DNA from: Streptomyces sp. NBC_00691
GTDB lineage: Bacteria > Actinomycetota > Actinomycetes > Streptomycetales > Streptomycetaceae
Assembly (NCBI RefSeq): GCF_036226665.1
Contig: NZ_CP109007.1
Coordinates: 3,078,501-3,142,500 of the forward strand
Reading direction: 5' to 3'
DNA length: 64,000 nucleotides
Shown: piece by piece, positions 33,619 to 41,318 of the stretch
Layout of the letters: each line of letters opens with the position of its first letter
Numbering within the stretch: position 1 is the first letter of the stretch
Made by a program: the position numbers and the translations under genes
The notes under the pieces: generated by a model
What the model saw: only the letters and a program-made list of their open reading frames with translations
Databases searched by the model: none
Told to the model about the DNA's origin: nothing

Positions 33619-34104
33619 ATGCCTGAACAGGTCATCGAGGTGCCGGTCATCGCCGACGTGGTCGGGGGCCATGCCGGGCGCCTGGACGACTTCAAGGGCG
33701 GCGTCGAATCGGTCATCCGTCTGCGCCCGGAATTCCCCGTGGAGACCTTGCAAGGCATCGAGGAGTTCTCGCACCTCCAGGTCACGTGGTTCTTCAACCT
33801 CGGATCGCGGGACGATGTCGCGCTGCATGCGCGTAGCCCTCGGGACAATCCCGCTTGGCCGGCGACCGGCACCTTCGTTCACCACAATCATCGGCGTCCA
33901 GCCAGGCTGGCCACTTCCTTTCCGAGGCTGCTCAAGGTCGACGGGCGCGACCTGCACGTCGTGGACCTCGACGCCGACGACGGCACTCAGGTCGTGGATC
34001 TTGTGGCGGTATTCCACGAAATGCTCCCTCGTGGGCCCGTGACTCAGCCTAAGTGGCCGGGGGAGATGCTGGCGGACTATTGGCGAGACGCGTCAGAGCG
34101 CTGA
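33619..34104 (+). CDS. TrmO/TsaA-like SAM-dependent methyltransferase
   Basis: A 161-residue protein of the TrmO (YaeB/TsaA) family, which methylates N6-threonylcarbamoyladenosine at tRNA position 37. The family beta-barrel features are present: GIEEFSHLQVTWFF, LHARSPRDNPAWPATGTF and LLKVDGRDLHVVDLDADDGTQVVDL. The RPNP-type SAM site appears as SPRDNPAWP, a divergent version, so the target may differ. GGGGAGAACC precedes the ATG. It lies alone between the SNF2 operon and the large inverted repeat. Confidence 0.78.
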   Translation: MPEQVIEVPVIADVVGGHAGRLDDFKGGVESVIRLRPEFPVETLQGIEEFSHLQVTWFFNLGSRDDVALHARSPRDNPAWPATGTFVHHNHRRPARLATSFPRLLKVDGRDLHVVDLDADDGTQVVDLVAVFHEMLPRGPVTQPKWPGEMLADYWRDASER

Positions 34105-34169
34105 CGACCTCTGGCTTTCGGGCCAAGGCAGGCCCTGGGGGTGGGCCGGGTGTGGGGCTTCTGGTGGGA

Positions 34170-34522
34170 CCGCCCTCTTTCCGAGAGTCGCTCCTTCCGG
34201 CGGCGCGTCAAGGGCGCTCCCTGCGGTCGCGTCGGCTTCGCCGATTCCGCTGCGCTCCACCCTTGACCCACCACCTCCAGGAGCGAAGACACTCTCGGAG
34301 GGCGGTCCGGGGGCGGGGTCCACGCCGGGCTTCGGGTAGTGGCCACTCACCGTGGGCGGGCGTGGGGCCGGTGGGGTGGGGCTGGGTTCGCGGCCGGGGT
34401 CGGTGGGGATCCGTCGACTCGTGCGAGGTGCGCGGTTGTTGGATGGGGCGGCCGGGCGGCGCTCAGCGACGAAAGGCCGGCTCGGGGCGGGGCTTCAAGC
34501 CCCGCTGGTCACTCCCGGCGGG
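34170..34522 (+). repeat. Left arm of an ~820-bp imperfect inverted repeat
   Basis: The arm begins CCGCCCTCTTTCCGAGAG and its reverse complement, imperfectly, makes up 34643-34986. Landmarks in both arms in inverted order: CCGCCCTCTTTCCGAG, GCGTCAAGGGCG, CACCCTTGACCC, GGTGGGGTGGGGCTGGGTTC and CCCCGCTGGTC. The outer 136 bases (34170-34305) form a sub-element with its own terminal inverted repeat (CCGCCCTC...GAGGGCGG). No gene is present. Confidence 0.88.
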
Positions 34523-34642
34523 TCGAAGCGCGAGTAATTCGACATTACTCCGAGTAACCCACCGGGGAGGGAAGGGTGAATGGGGTGAATCGCCCTTATC
34601 GGGCGATGAAGTGCAGGAAACTCTCGCCACCCGCTCCCACCA

Positions 34643-34986
34643 CCCACCGGACAGCGACCAGCGGGGCCTGAACCCCCACCCGACGACGACAGTCCGCCGC
34701 CAAGCCAAGCCGGGCCGCCCCATTCAACGACCGCGCACCCCGAAACAAGAGAAAGCGGCCCACCCCGCCCCGCCGCGAACCCAGCCCCACCCCACCGGCC
34801 CGCAAGGCGCCCACGCCGACCCCGGCCACTGCCCGAACCCCCGCGCGGCCCCGCCCCCGGCCGCCCTCCGAGTGTGAAAAGGCGGCCTGCGCCGCCGGGT
34901 CAAGGGTGGGCGCAGCCCATCGCGCAGCGACGCCGAAGGCGCCCTTGACGCGGTGGTGCAGGACGCCACACTCGGAAAGAGGGCGG
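34643..34986 (-). repeat. Right arm of the large inverted repeat
   Basis: The inverted partner of the left arm; the 120-base unique centre (34523-34642) contains GAGTAAT-TCGAC-ATTACTC and TCGCCC-TTATC-GGGCGA hairpins. The outer end, 34861-34986, repeats the 136-base sub-element in inverted orientation. No open frame with a ribosome-binding site is supported between 34105 and 35016. Confidence 0.88.
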
Positions 34987-35016
34987 CCGCACCCGCACTC
35001 TCGTTGCCGGTTCGGG

Positions 35017-35712
35017 CTAGTCGGCGAGCAGCGCCGCATCCACCGCCGCCGCCGCGTGGAGTCGTGCGGTGGGGAAGACCGGGACCGGGCTGTCCTCGGC
35101 CCCGATGAGCAGCTCGATCTCCGTGCAGCCCAGGATGATGCCTTCCGCGCCGCCCGCGACCAGGTCCGCGATGACCTTCTGGTACGCGGTGCGTGACTCC
35201 TCCCGCACGATGCCCAGGCAGAGTTCCTCGTAGATCACGCCGTGGACCATCGCGCGCCCGTCAGCGTCCGGGATCCGCACGTCCAGTCCGGCCGCTTCCA
35301 GGCGCCCTCGGTAGAAGTCCTGCTCCATCGTGAACGCCGTTCCCAGCAGGCCCACTCGGCGCAGCCCCGACTCCCGTACGGCGTCCGCTGTGGCGTCGGC
35401 CAGGTGCAGCAGCGGGACCGACACCGCCGCCCCGACCTGGTCGGCGACCTTGTGCATGGTGTTGGTGCAGATCAGGATCATCTCCGCGCCGGCCGCCTCA
35501 AGGGCCTGTGCGGCCGCCGCCAGGATCTCGCCCGCTTCCGTCCAACGGTTCTGGACCTGCAGCTGCTCGATCTCCGCGAAGTCCACCGAGTAGAGCACGC
35601 AACGCGCCGAGTGGAGCCCGCCCAGGCGGTCACGCGTGAACTCGTTCAACAGGCGGTAGTACTCCGCCGTCGACTCCCAGCTCATCCCGCCGATCAGCCC
35701 GATCGTCCTCAT
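35017..35712 (-). CDS. Aspartate/glutamate racemase family protein
   Basis: A 231-residue cofactor-independent amino-acid racemase. The opening TIGLIGGMSWEST is the family signature for aspartate-racemase-like enzymes; catalytic Cys residues lie in LICTNTMHK and IILGCTEIELL. The ATG at 35712 is behind GAGGGG; an earlier in-frame start at 35733 is possible. Its stop is 30 bases beyond the large inverted repeat. Substrate probably aspartate or glutamate. Confidence 0.9.
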   Translation of the reverse strand: MRTIGLIGGMSWESTAEYYRLLNEFTRDRLGGLHSARCVLYSVDFAEIEQLQVQNRWTEAGEILAAAAQALEAAGAEMILICTNTMHKVADQVGAAVSVPLLHLADATADAVRESGLRRVGLLGTAFTMEQDFYRGRLEAAGLDVRIPDADGRAMVHGVIYEELCLGIVREESRTAYQKVIADLVAGGAEGIILGCTEIELLIGAEDSPVPVFPTARLHAAAAVDAALLAD

Positions 35713-35896
35713 CGCCACGCCCCTCACACGCACGAGGAGTTCCGCCGCTCCTCTACTCGGTCACCCACACGAGCGTTCTTCGCCTGACGCGCCCGCTCAC
35801 CGGCGATCAGTGCGGTACCTTCGCGCAAAACGGCCCCCGCCGATGGTTGCAGCCGTCAGCGAGGGCCTGAACCACTAGTGGAAATAGGCCTCCACC

Positions 35897-36835
35897 GTGA
35901 TCTACCGGCACTTTAACGCGCCCTCCCATGCCTTCAGTCAGTTCTCGCACGAGATCATTCGGCATCCCCGGCTCACCTCCGACGCCGTCCGGCTCCTGAC
36001 CTGGCAGCTCTCCCTCCCGCAGAACGCACGCGAGTCCCTTTCCTCGACCGCCCAACGGGCCCGGATCGGGGGATGCGCCTTCACCCGCGCCAAGCGGCAG
36101 CTCAAGGAGGAAGGGTTCGTGCATGAGCGGCGAGTTCAGGGGCCCGGTGGCCGGTGGACCACCCAACAGCTCGTCTCCAGTACCCCGTTGACCGCCGGTG
36201 AGGCCGCCAAGCTGCTCGCCCGGACACCCCTCCCCGCCTGCACCGAACCCGTAACCCCGCAGGTCGCGCCGAGTCCCCGGAAACCGGCCGCCGGTCGGCC
36301 GACCACCCCGTCGACCGGCGGTCATCCAGATGAAGACCTCAAGGAAGACACCTCCCACCTTCCGGCCGAGCCGGCCGCGGCCGTCGACAGCGCACCCACC
36401 AGCCCCCACGCCGAGGACGCCCGCGCCCTCGTCGGGGCTCTGCCCCTCCTCTCCCCCGCCCTCCGCCACATCCCGCCCGGCATGCGCGACGAACTCACCC
36501 GCCTCGCCGCCCGCTGGCTCGACGCCGGGCACTCGTCCGCCGACGTCCACGAGCACGTCCTCCGCGGCCTGCCCGGCGCCGGGACGCCCGTTCACCGACC
36601 CGGCGGGCTCGTCCGCCACCTTCTTCGCGACGTACCGCCCCGCGTCCTGCCGACCCCGCCTCCATCAGCCCCGATCCGGCTCTCCGTCCGCCTCGAAGGC
36701 GCACGCGAGTGCGCGGGCCACCACACCCAGCCCATGCTGTTCCGGCCGCTCGCCGACGAGACCCTGTGCGCCGAATGCGCCGCGCCCGCCCGAGAAGGGC
36801 GACGTCCGAACCCCCTCGTAGGCTCGAACCCGTAG
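35897..36835 (+). CDS. Helix-turn-helix protein with C-terminal zinc-ribbon-like cysteines
   Basis: A 312-residue protein of a streptomycete family. Residues 20-95 form a winged HTH (LTSDAVRLLTWQLSLP, FTRAKRQLKEEGFVHERR). A Pro-rich linker (about 110-165) leads to a helical domain (about 170-240) and a C-terminal ECAGHH...LCAEC arrangement that could bind zinc. The GTG start has no convincing Shine-Dalgarno. Such proteins resemble regulators carried by mobile elements, but no integrase is nearby. Function not recognised. Confidence 0.7.
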   Translation: MIYRHFNAPSHAFSQFSHEIIRHPRLTSDAVRLLTWQLSLPQNARESLSSTAQRARIGGCAFTRAKRQLKEEGFVHERRVQGPGGRWTTQQLVSSTPLTAGEAAKLLARTPLPACTEPVTPQVAPSPRKPAAGRPTTPSTGGHPDEDLKEDTSHLPAEPAAAVDSAPTSPHAEDARALVGALPLLSPALRHIPPGMRDELTRLAARWLDAGHSSADVHEHVLRGLPGAGTPVHRPGGLVRHLLRDVPPRVLPTPPPSAPIRLSVRLEGARECAGHHTQPMLFRPLADETLCAECAAPAREGRRPNPLVGSNP

Positions 36836-36863
36836 AAACCCGCGCCGACCGAAAGGCCCCGTC

Positions 36864-37166
36864 ATGCCCCGCATCCCCTCCCCCGTCGTAGCCGCCGCCG
36901 GGCTCGTCGGTGGTTATGCCGTCGCCCGGTGGACCAAGAAGCGGCCTCTCGGGGGCGTCGTGCTCGCCGGGGCCGGGGCCGTCGCCGCTCGGGAGTGGCA
37001 GCAGGCCGGTGGGGCCAAGGTCGCCGCCGGGCTCGGTGCCGCCTACGTCGCCGCGTTCGCCGGGTCCCATCCGCTCGCCAAGAAGATCGGCGCCTGGCCC
37101 GCGGTGTTCTCCGTCGCCGGGGGCATGGCCGCCGCCTCCTGGGCCGTCACCCGCGACCGGAGCTGA
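36864..37166 (+). CDS. Small membrane protein of unknown function
   Basis: A 100-residue Ala/Gly-rich protein with three hydrophobic stretches (about 7-21, 30-42 and 53-92). It starts 28 bases after the HTH gene, and GAAAGG lies upstream. Not recognised. Confidence 0.6.
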   Translation: MPRIPSPVVAAAGLVGGYAVARWTKKRPLGGVVLAGAGAVAAREWQQAGGAKVAAGLGAAYVAAFAGSHPLAKKIGAWPAVFSVAGGMAAASWAVTRDRS

Positions 37167-37228
37167 CTTCTCTCCGGGGGCCGTCACCCGCGGCGAGCAG
37201 GACCCCCTGCCCAGCCGCCCGTCCCCCC

Positions 37229-38497
37229 TCACCCCCCGGCCGCGTGGCTCACCGTGTAGATCAGGAGGCCCGCCAGGGCGCCCACCACCGTGCCGTTGAT
37301 GCGGATGAACTGGAGGTCGCGGCCGATGTTCGCCTCGATCTTCTTCGAGGTCTGGGTGGCGTCCCAGCCCGCGACCGTGTCCGTGATCAGGGACGTGATC
37401 TCGTGCCGGTACGTCGTGACCACGTAGGCCGCCGCGTCCTCCGCCCAGCCCTCCACCTTCGTCTGGAGGCGGGCGTCCGTCGACAGGCGGTTGCCCAGGG
37501 AGATCAGGGAGGCGCGGGCGCGGAGGCGGAGTTGGCTGCGATCGTCCTCCGCGGCCGCGATGATCAGGTTGCGGACCGAGGACCAGGCCGAGGCGATGAT
37601 GTCCTGGACCTCCGGGCGGGCCAGGAGGTCCGACTTGAGGCGTTCGACGCGGGCCCGGGTGTCCGTGTCCGCCTGGAGGTCGGCCGCGAAGTCGGTGAGG
37701 AAGCGGTCGATCGCACCGCGCGCCGGGTGGCCCGGCATGTCGCGCATCTCCGTCACGAAGCGGAGGAGTTCCTTGTAGACGCGCTCGCCGATGCGCTTGT
37801 CCACGAAGCGCGGCGTCCAGCCCGGCGCCCCGCCCTGGACCGCGTCCATCACCGAGTCACCGTGGGTCACCAGCCAGTCGTGCGCCCTGGTGCAGACGAG
37901 GTCCACCGCCCGGTGGTGCGCCCCGTCCTGGACGATCTTCTCCAGCGTCTTGCCCAGGCCCGGCGCGATCTCCGCGGCCTCCGCCCGCCGGGTGATCGCC
38001 TCGCCCACGACCGCCTGTACGTCGGAGTCGCGGAGGACCGTGAGCGCGCCGCGCAGTGCCGTGGAGAGTTCCGCCGTCACCCGGTCCGCGTGCGCCGGGT
38101 CCGCCAGCCACCCGCCCAGCCGGCTGCCGATGGAGAGTGCCGCCAGCCTGCCCCGTACGACGTCGGCCGACAGGAAGTTCTCGCCGACGAACTGGCCCAG
38201 CGACGCCCCCAGCTGGTCCTTCTTCGTCGGGATGATCGCGGTGTGCGGGATCGGCAGGCCCAGGGGGTGCCTGAACAGGGCCGTCACCGCGAACCAGTCC
38301 GCCAGCGCACCGACCATGCCGGCCTCCGCCGCCGCCGCGACATAGCCCGTCCAGGGCCCCCAGCCGGCGTTCTCCGCCCAGGTCGCCAGGGCGTAGATCA
38401 CCGCCACGACGAGCAGCAGCGCCGTCGCCAGCGACTTCATCCGGCGGACGCCTCTGCTCTTCTCCTCGTCCGCCGCCGTGTACGAAAAACTCACCAT
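37229..38497 (-). CDS. DUF445 membrane protein
   Basis: A 422-residue protein of the DUF445 (YjiN-like) family: two N-terminal helices around ATALLLVVAVIYALATWAE and GYVAAAAEAGMVGALADWFAVTALFRHPLG, a long helical cytoplasmic body, and a C-terminal anchor (INGTVVGALAGLLIYTV). It is the last gene of the minus-strand ABC operon, 12 bases after the ATPase stop. Function unknown; envelope maintenance is often assumed. Confidence 0.85.
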   Translation of the reverse strand: MVSFSYTAADEEKSRGVRRMKSLATALLLVVAVIYALATWAENAGWGPWTGYVAAAAEAGMVGALADWFAVTALFRHPLGLPIPHTAIIPTKKDQLGASLGQFVGENFLSADVVRGRLAALSIGSRLGGWLADPAHADRVTAELSTALRGALTVLRDSDVQAVVGEAITRRAEAAEIAPGLGKTLEKIVQDGAHHRAVDLVCTRAHDWLVTHGDSVMDAVQGGAPGWTPRFVDKRIGERVYKELLRFVTEMRDMPGHPARGAIDRFLTDFAADLQADTDTRARVERLKSDLLARPEVQDIIASAWSSVRNLIIAAAEDDRSQLRLRARASLISLGNRLSTDARLQTKVEGWAEDAAAYVVTTYRHEITSLITDTVAGWDATQTSKKIEANIGRDLQFIRINGTVVGALAGLLIYTVSHAAGG

Positions 38498-38509
38498 GGG
38501 CCTGACCTC

Positions 38510-39487
38510 CTACATCAGGGACTCCCGGCGCTCGTCCCGAGTTCCCCCGTACATCTTCGCGATCACCGTCTCGATGTCCGGCTCCCGCACCGAGAGGTCG
38601 AGGAGGGGATACGCCGCCGCCACCTCCGCCACCAGCGGGGCCGCCGAGGCGGTCGCGGGGAAGGCGAGCCACTGGCGGGGGCCCTCCGAGCGTACGAAGC
38701 GGGCGCCCGGGACGTCGATCGGCGGCAGCTCCCGCTCCAGGTCCACCACCAGGAGCCGCTCGCTCTCGCCCACCGCGTGCAGGCCCGTGAGCTTCCCGTC
38801 GTACATGAGGCGGCCGTGGTCGATCACCATCACCCGGGAGCACAGCTGCTCGATGTCCGTGAGGTCGTGGGTGGTCAGGAGGACGGTGGTGCCCCGGGTG
38901 GTGTTGAGGTGGCCCAGGAACTCCCGCACGCGCGCCTTCGACACCACGTCCAGGCCGATCGTCGGCTCGTCCAGGTACAGGACCTCCGGGTCGTGCAGGA
39001 GCGCCGCCGCGATGTCCCCGCGCATCCGCTGCCCCAGTGACAGCTGCCGCACGGGCACGTCGAGGAGCTCCCCGAGTTCCAGGAGCTCCACGCAGCGGTC
39101 CAGGTTCTCCCGGAAGCGGGCGTCGGGGATCCGGTACATCCGGTGCGTCAGCCGGTACGAGTCCCTCAGCGGCAGGTCCCACCAGAGCGTCGTCCGCTGG
39201 CCGAAGACCACCCCGATCCGTTGCGCCAGACGGGTGCGCTCGCGCGCGGGGTCGATGCCCGCGACCCGCAGCCGGCCACCGCTGGGGGTCAGGATGCCCG
39301 TGAGCATCTTGATCGTCGTCGACTTCCCCGCGCCGTTCGGGCCGATGTAGCCGACCATCTCCCCGCGTTCGACCGCGAAGCTGATGCCGTCGACCGCCCG
39401 GACCTCCTTCTTCTCGCGGCGGAACAGGCCCGCGCGTCTGCGCACCGTGAAGACCTTCTCCACCTGCCGCAGTTCGATGAACGACAC
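38510..39487 (-). CDS. ABC-2 type exporter ATP-binding protein
   Basis: A 325-residue ATPase of the DrrA/NatA-like exporter group. Walker A is GPNGAGKSTT, signature LSLGQRMRGDIAAALLHDP, Walker B VLYLDEPTIGLD and switch HD in LTTHDLTDIEQL. The C-terminal ~90 residues are a family-specific domain. The GTG start is 9 bases after the permease stop. With the two ABC-2 permeases it forms a heteromeric exporter; substrate unknown. Confidence 0.88.
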   Translation of the reverse strand: MSFIELRQVEKVFTVRRRAGLFRREKKEVRAVDGISFAVERGEMVGYIGPNGAGKSTTIKMLTGILTPSGGRLRVAGIDPARERTRLAQRIGVVFGQRTTLWWDLPLRDSYRLTHRMYRIPDARFRENLDRCVELLELGELLDVPVRQLSLGQRMRGDIAAALLHDPEVLYLDEPTIGLDVVSKARVREFLGHLNTTRGTTVLLTTHDLTDIEQLCSRVMVIDHGRLMYDGKLTGLHAVGESERLLVVDLERELPPIDVPGARFVRSEGPRQWLAFPATASAAPLVAEVAAAYPLLDLSVREPDIETVIAKMYGGTRDERRESLM

Positions 39488-39496
39488 CTTCTGCCC

Positions 39497-40369
39497 TCAG
39501 CTTCCCGTCGATCGGTACGCGCGGACCCCGGCCCGCCACGCGACCCCCGCCACCCCGCAGCACACCGCCGCCACCAGCGGCGACGCGAACGCCGCCCACT
39601 CCGGCACCCCCGCCGGGGCCGGCCGGTCCAGTACGTACAGCGCCGGCAGCCAGTTCACGAACGCCAGCGGTACGACGTACACCACACCCCGCACCAGGTC
39701 CTGCGCGAAGATCGTCGGCGGGTACTGGAGAAGGGTGTTCCCGCCGTACGTGAAGGAGTTCGTCACCTCCGCCGCGTCCTGGATCCAGAACAGCGACGAC
39801 GCGCCGACGACCATCACCGCCGCGAAGATCACCGCCCCGCTCACCACCGTCACCGGCAGCAGCAGCACCTTCAGCGGCGTCCACGCCACGTCCAGCAGGC
39901 ACAGGCTCCAGATCAGGACGACGAGGCCCTGCGTGACCCGGCCGAACCGCTTCAGCGCGAACTTGTCCCCGGCGATCTGCGCGAGCAGCGGCGCCGGGCG
40001 CAGCAGGAACGTGTCCAGCGAGCCGTCCCTGACGCGGGCCCCCATCCGCTGCAGCGAGCCCATCGTCAGGTCCGCGATCCCGAACGCCGTGCCCGCCGTC
40101 CCGTACAGCAGGGCGACCTCGGCGAAGGCGAAGCCGCCCAGTCCCTTCACCTGACCGAACATCAGCAGGATCGCGACGAAGTCGAAGAACGTGACGCAGA
40201 AGTTGGTGAAGAGCGCGATCAGGAAGGACGCCCGGTAGGTCATCGTCGAGCGGATCCACATGCCCGCGACCATCCGGTACGTCCGCCAGGCGTCGGCCAG
40301 GCGGCCGGGGGCGGGCCCCGGGCCGTGGGCGGCTCCGGTCAGCACGCTCGTACGCGTCCCCTCAGCCAC
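39497..40369 (-). CDS. ABC-2 family transporter permease
   Basis: A 290-residue permease with six hydrophobic helices, of the ABC-2 type (DUF990-like) with characteristic MTYRASFLIALFTNFCVTFFDFVAILLMFG and RDGSLDTFLLRPAPLLAQI. The GTG start overlaps the end of the upstream permease by 8 bases, so the two subunits are co-translated. Confidence 0.84.
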   Translation of the reverse strand: MAEGTRTSVLTGAAHGPGPAPGRLADAWRTYRMVAGMWIRSTMTYRASFLIALFTNFCVTFFDFVAILLMFGQVKGLGGFAFAEVALLYGTAGTAFGIADLTMGSLQRMGARVRDGSLDTFLLRPAPLLAQIAGDKFALKRFGRVTQGLVVLIWSLCLLDVAWTPLKVLLLPVTVVSGAVIFAAVMVVGASSLFWIQDAAEVTNSFTYGGNTLLQYPPTIFAQDLVRGVVYVVPLAFVNWLPALYVLDRPAPAGVPEWAAFASPLVAAVCCGVAGVAWRAGVRAYRSTGS

Positions 40370-41165
40370 CCTGGACCACCACCTTCCGCGTCGCCGCGGC
40401 CTGGACCACCCGGCCCGCGGCCAGCAGCACCAGTGCCCAGCCGCCCTGGAAGGCGTACGCCCCCGCCAGTCCCCAGCCCTCGTACGTCCCCAGGTACACA
40501 TCGGCCGGCACCTGGAGCAGGGAGGCCCACGGCAGGGCTCGCGCGACCTCGCCGAGCGTGCCCGGGAAGACGTTCAGCGGGAGCAGCATCCCGGAGAAGA
40601 ACAGGCCGCCCAGCCAGGCCACCTGCACCACGCCCTGGCCGTCGAGCAGCCAGAACGCGCTCATCGCCACCACGTACCAGAGCGCGAAGCCGACCGTGGA
40701 GCCCAGCGCCACCGCCACCAGGAAGGCGAGCCACGCGCCCGGGCCCGCCGGGAGGGTGAAGCGGAAGGCCAGCCAGCCGACCGCCATCGGGGCGATCCCG
40801 CGGCCGAGCAGCTGATAGGCGGACCTGCCCAGATTCGCCGAGAACCACCAGGTCTGGAGGTCGGCGGGGCGGTAGAGGTCGACCGCGATGTCGCCGGTCC
40901 TGATCCGCTCGATCAGCTCGTTCTCGAAGCCGCCGCCCATCATCCCGCAGACCGTGAGCAGCCCCTGTCCGATCCACACGTACGCGAGCGCGTCGTCCAT
41001 CGAGTAGCCGCCGAGGTGCGGGCGCTCGTCCCAGAGGGCGATGTACGTGTACGACAGGACGAGGCCGAAGACGGAGTTGGTGAACACCCCCGCGGCCGTC
41101 GCCACCCGGTAGGTGGCGTGGCGCCGGAAGCCGCCCGCGGCCACCGTCGCGTACAGGCGCAGCAT
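40362..41165 (-). CDS. ABC-2 family transporter permease
   Basis: A 267-residue permease with six helices, paralogous to its partner: RHATYRVATAAGVFTNSVFGLVLSYTYIALW, then IRTGDIAVDLYRPADLQTWWF and FFSGMLLPLNVFPGTL. It is the first gene of the operon permease-permease-ATPase-DUF445. The ATG at 41165 begins where the membrane-proximal N-terminus of the family starts. Confidence 0.84.
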   Translation of the reverse strand: MLRLYATVAAGGFRRHATYRVATAAGVFTNSVFGLVLSYTYIALWDERPHLGGYSMDDALAYVWIGQGLLTVCGMMGGGFENELIERIRTGDIAVDLYRPADLQTWWFSANLGRSAYQLLGRGIAPMAVGWLAFRFTLPAGPGAWLAFLVAVALGSTVGFALWYVVAMSAFWLLDGQGVVQVAWLGGLFFSGMLLPLNVFPGTLGEVARALPWASLLQVPADVYLGTYEGWGLAGAYAFQGGWALVLLAAGRVVQAAATRKVVVQGG

Positions 41166-41318
41166 GTCGCTCCCTTCCGCACGCGCGGTCCGCGAAGCAC
41201 CGAAAAACGCCGAAGCGCACGACCTTAGCGAAGGGCCTCGGCGTGCCGCGACCGGATTTCTCGTCAGCTTCGGGTCGTATTCAGGACTTTCGTCGCCTTG
41301 GGGGCAATATGAGGTGCC

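Noticed and set aside
34332..34877. Small genes inside the large inverted repeat
   Set aside because: Open frames occur in both arms but are Gly/Arg/Pro-rich by-products of base composition, without ribosome-binding sites, and mirror each other.
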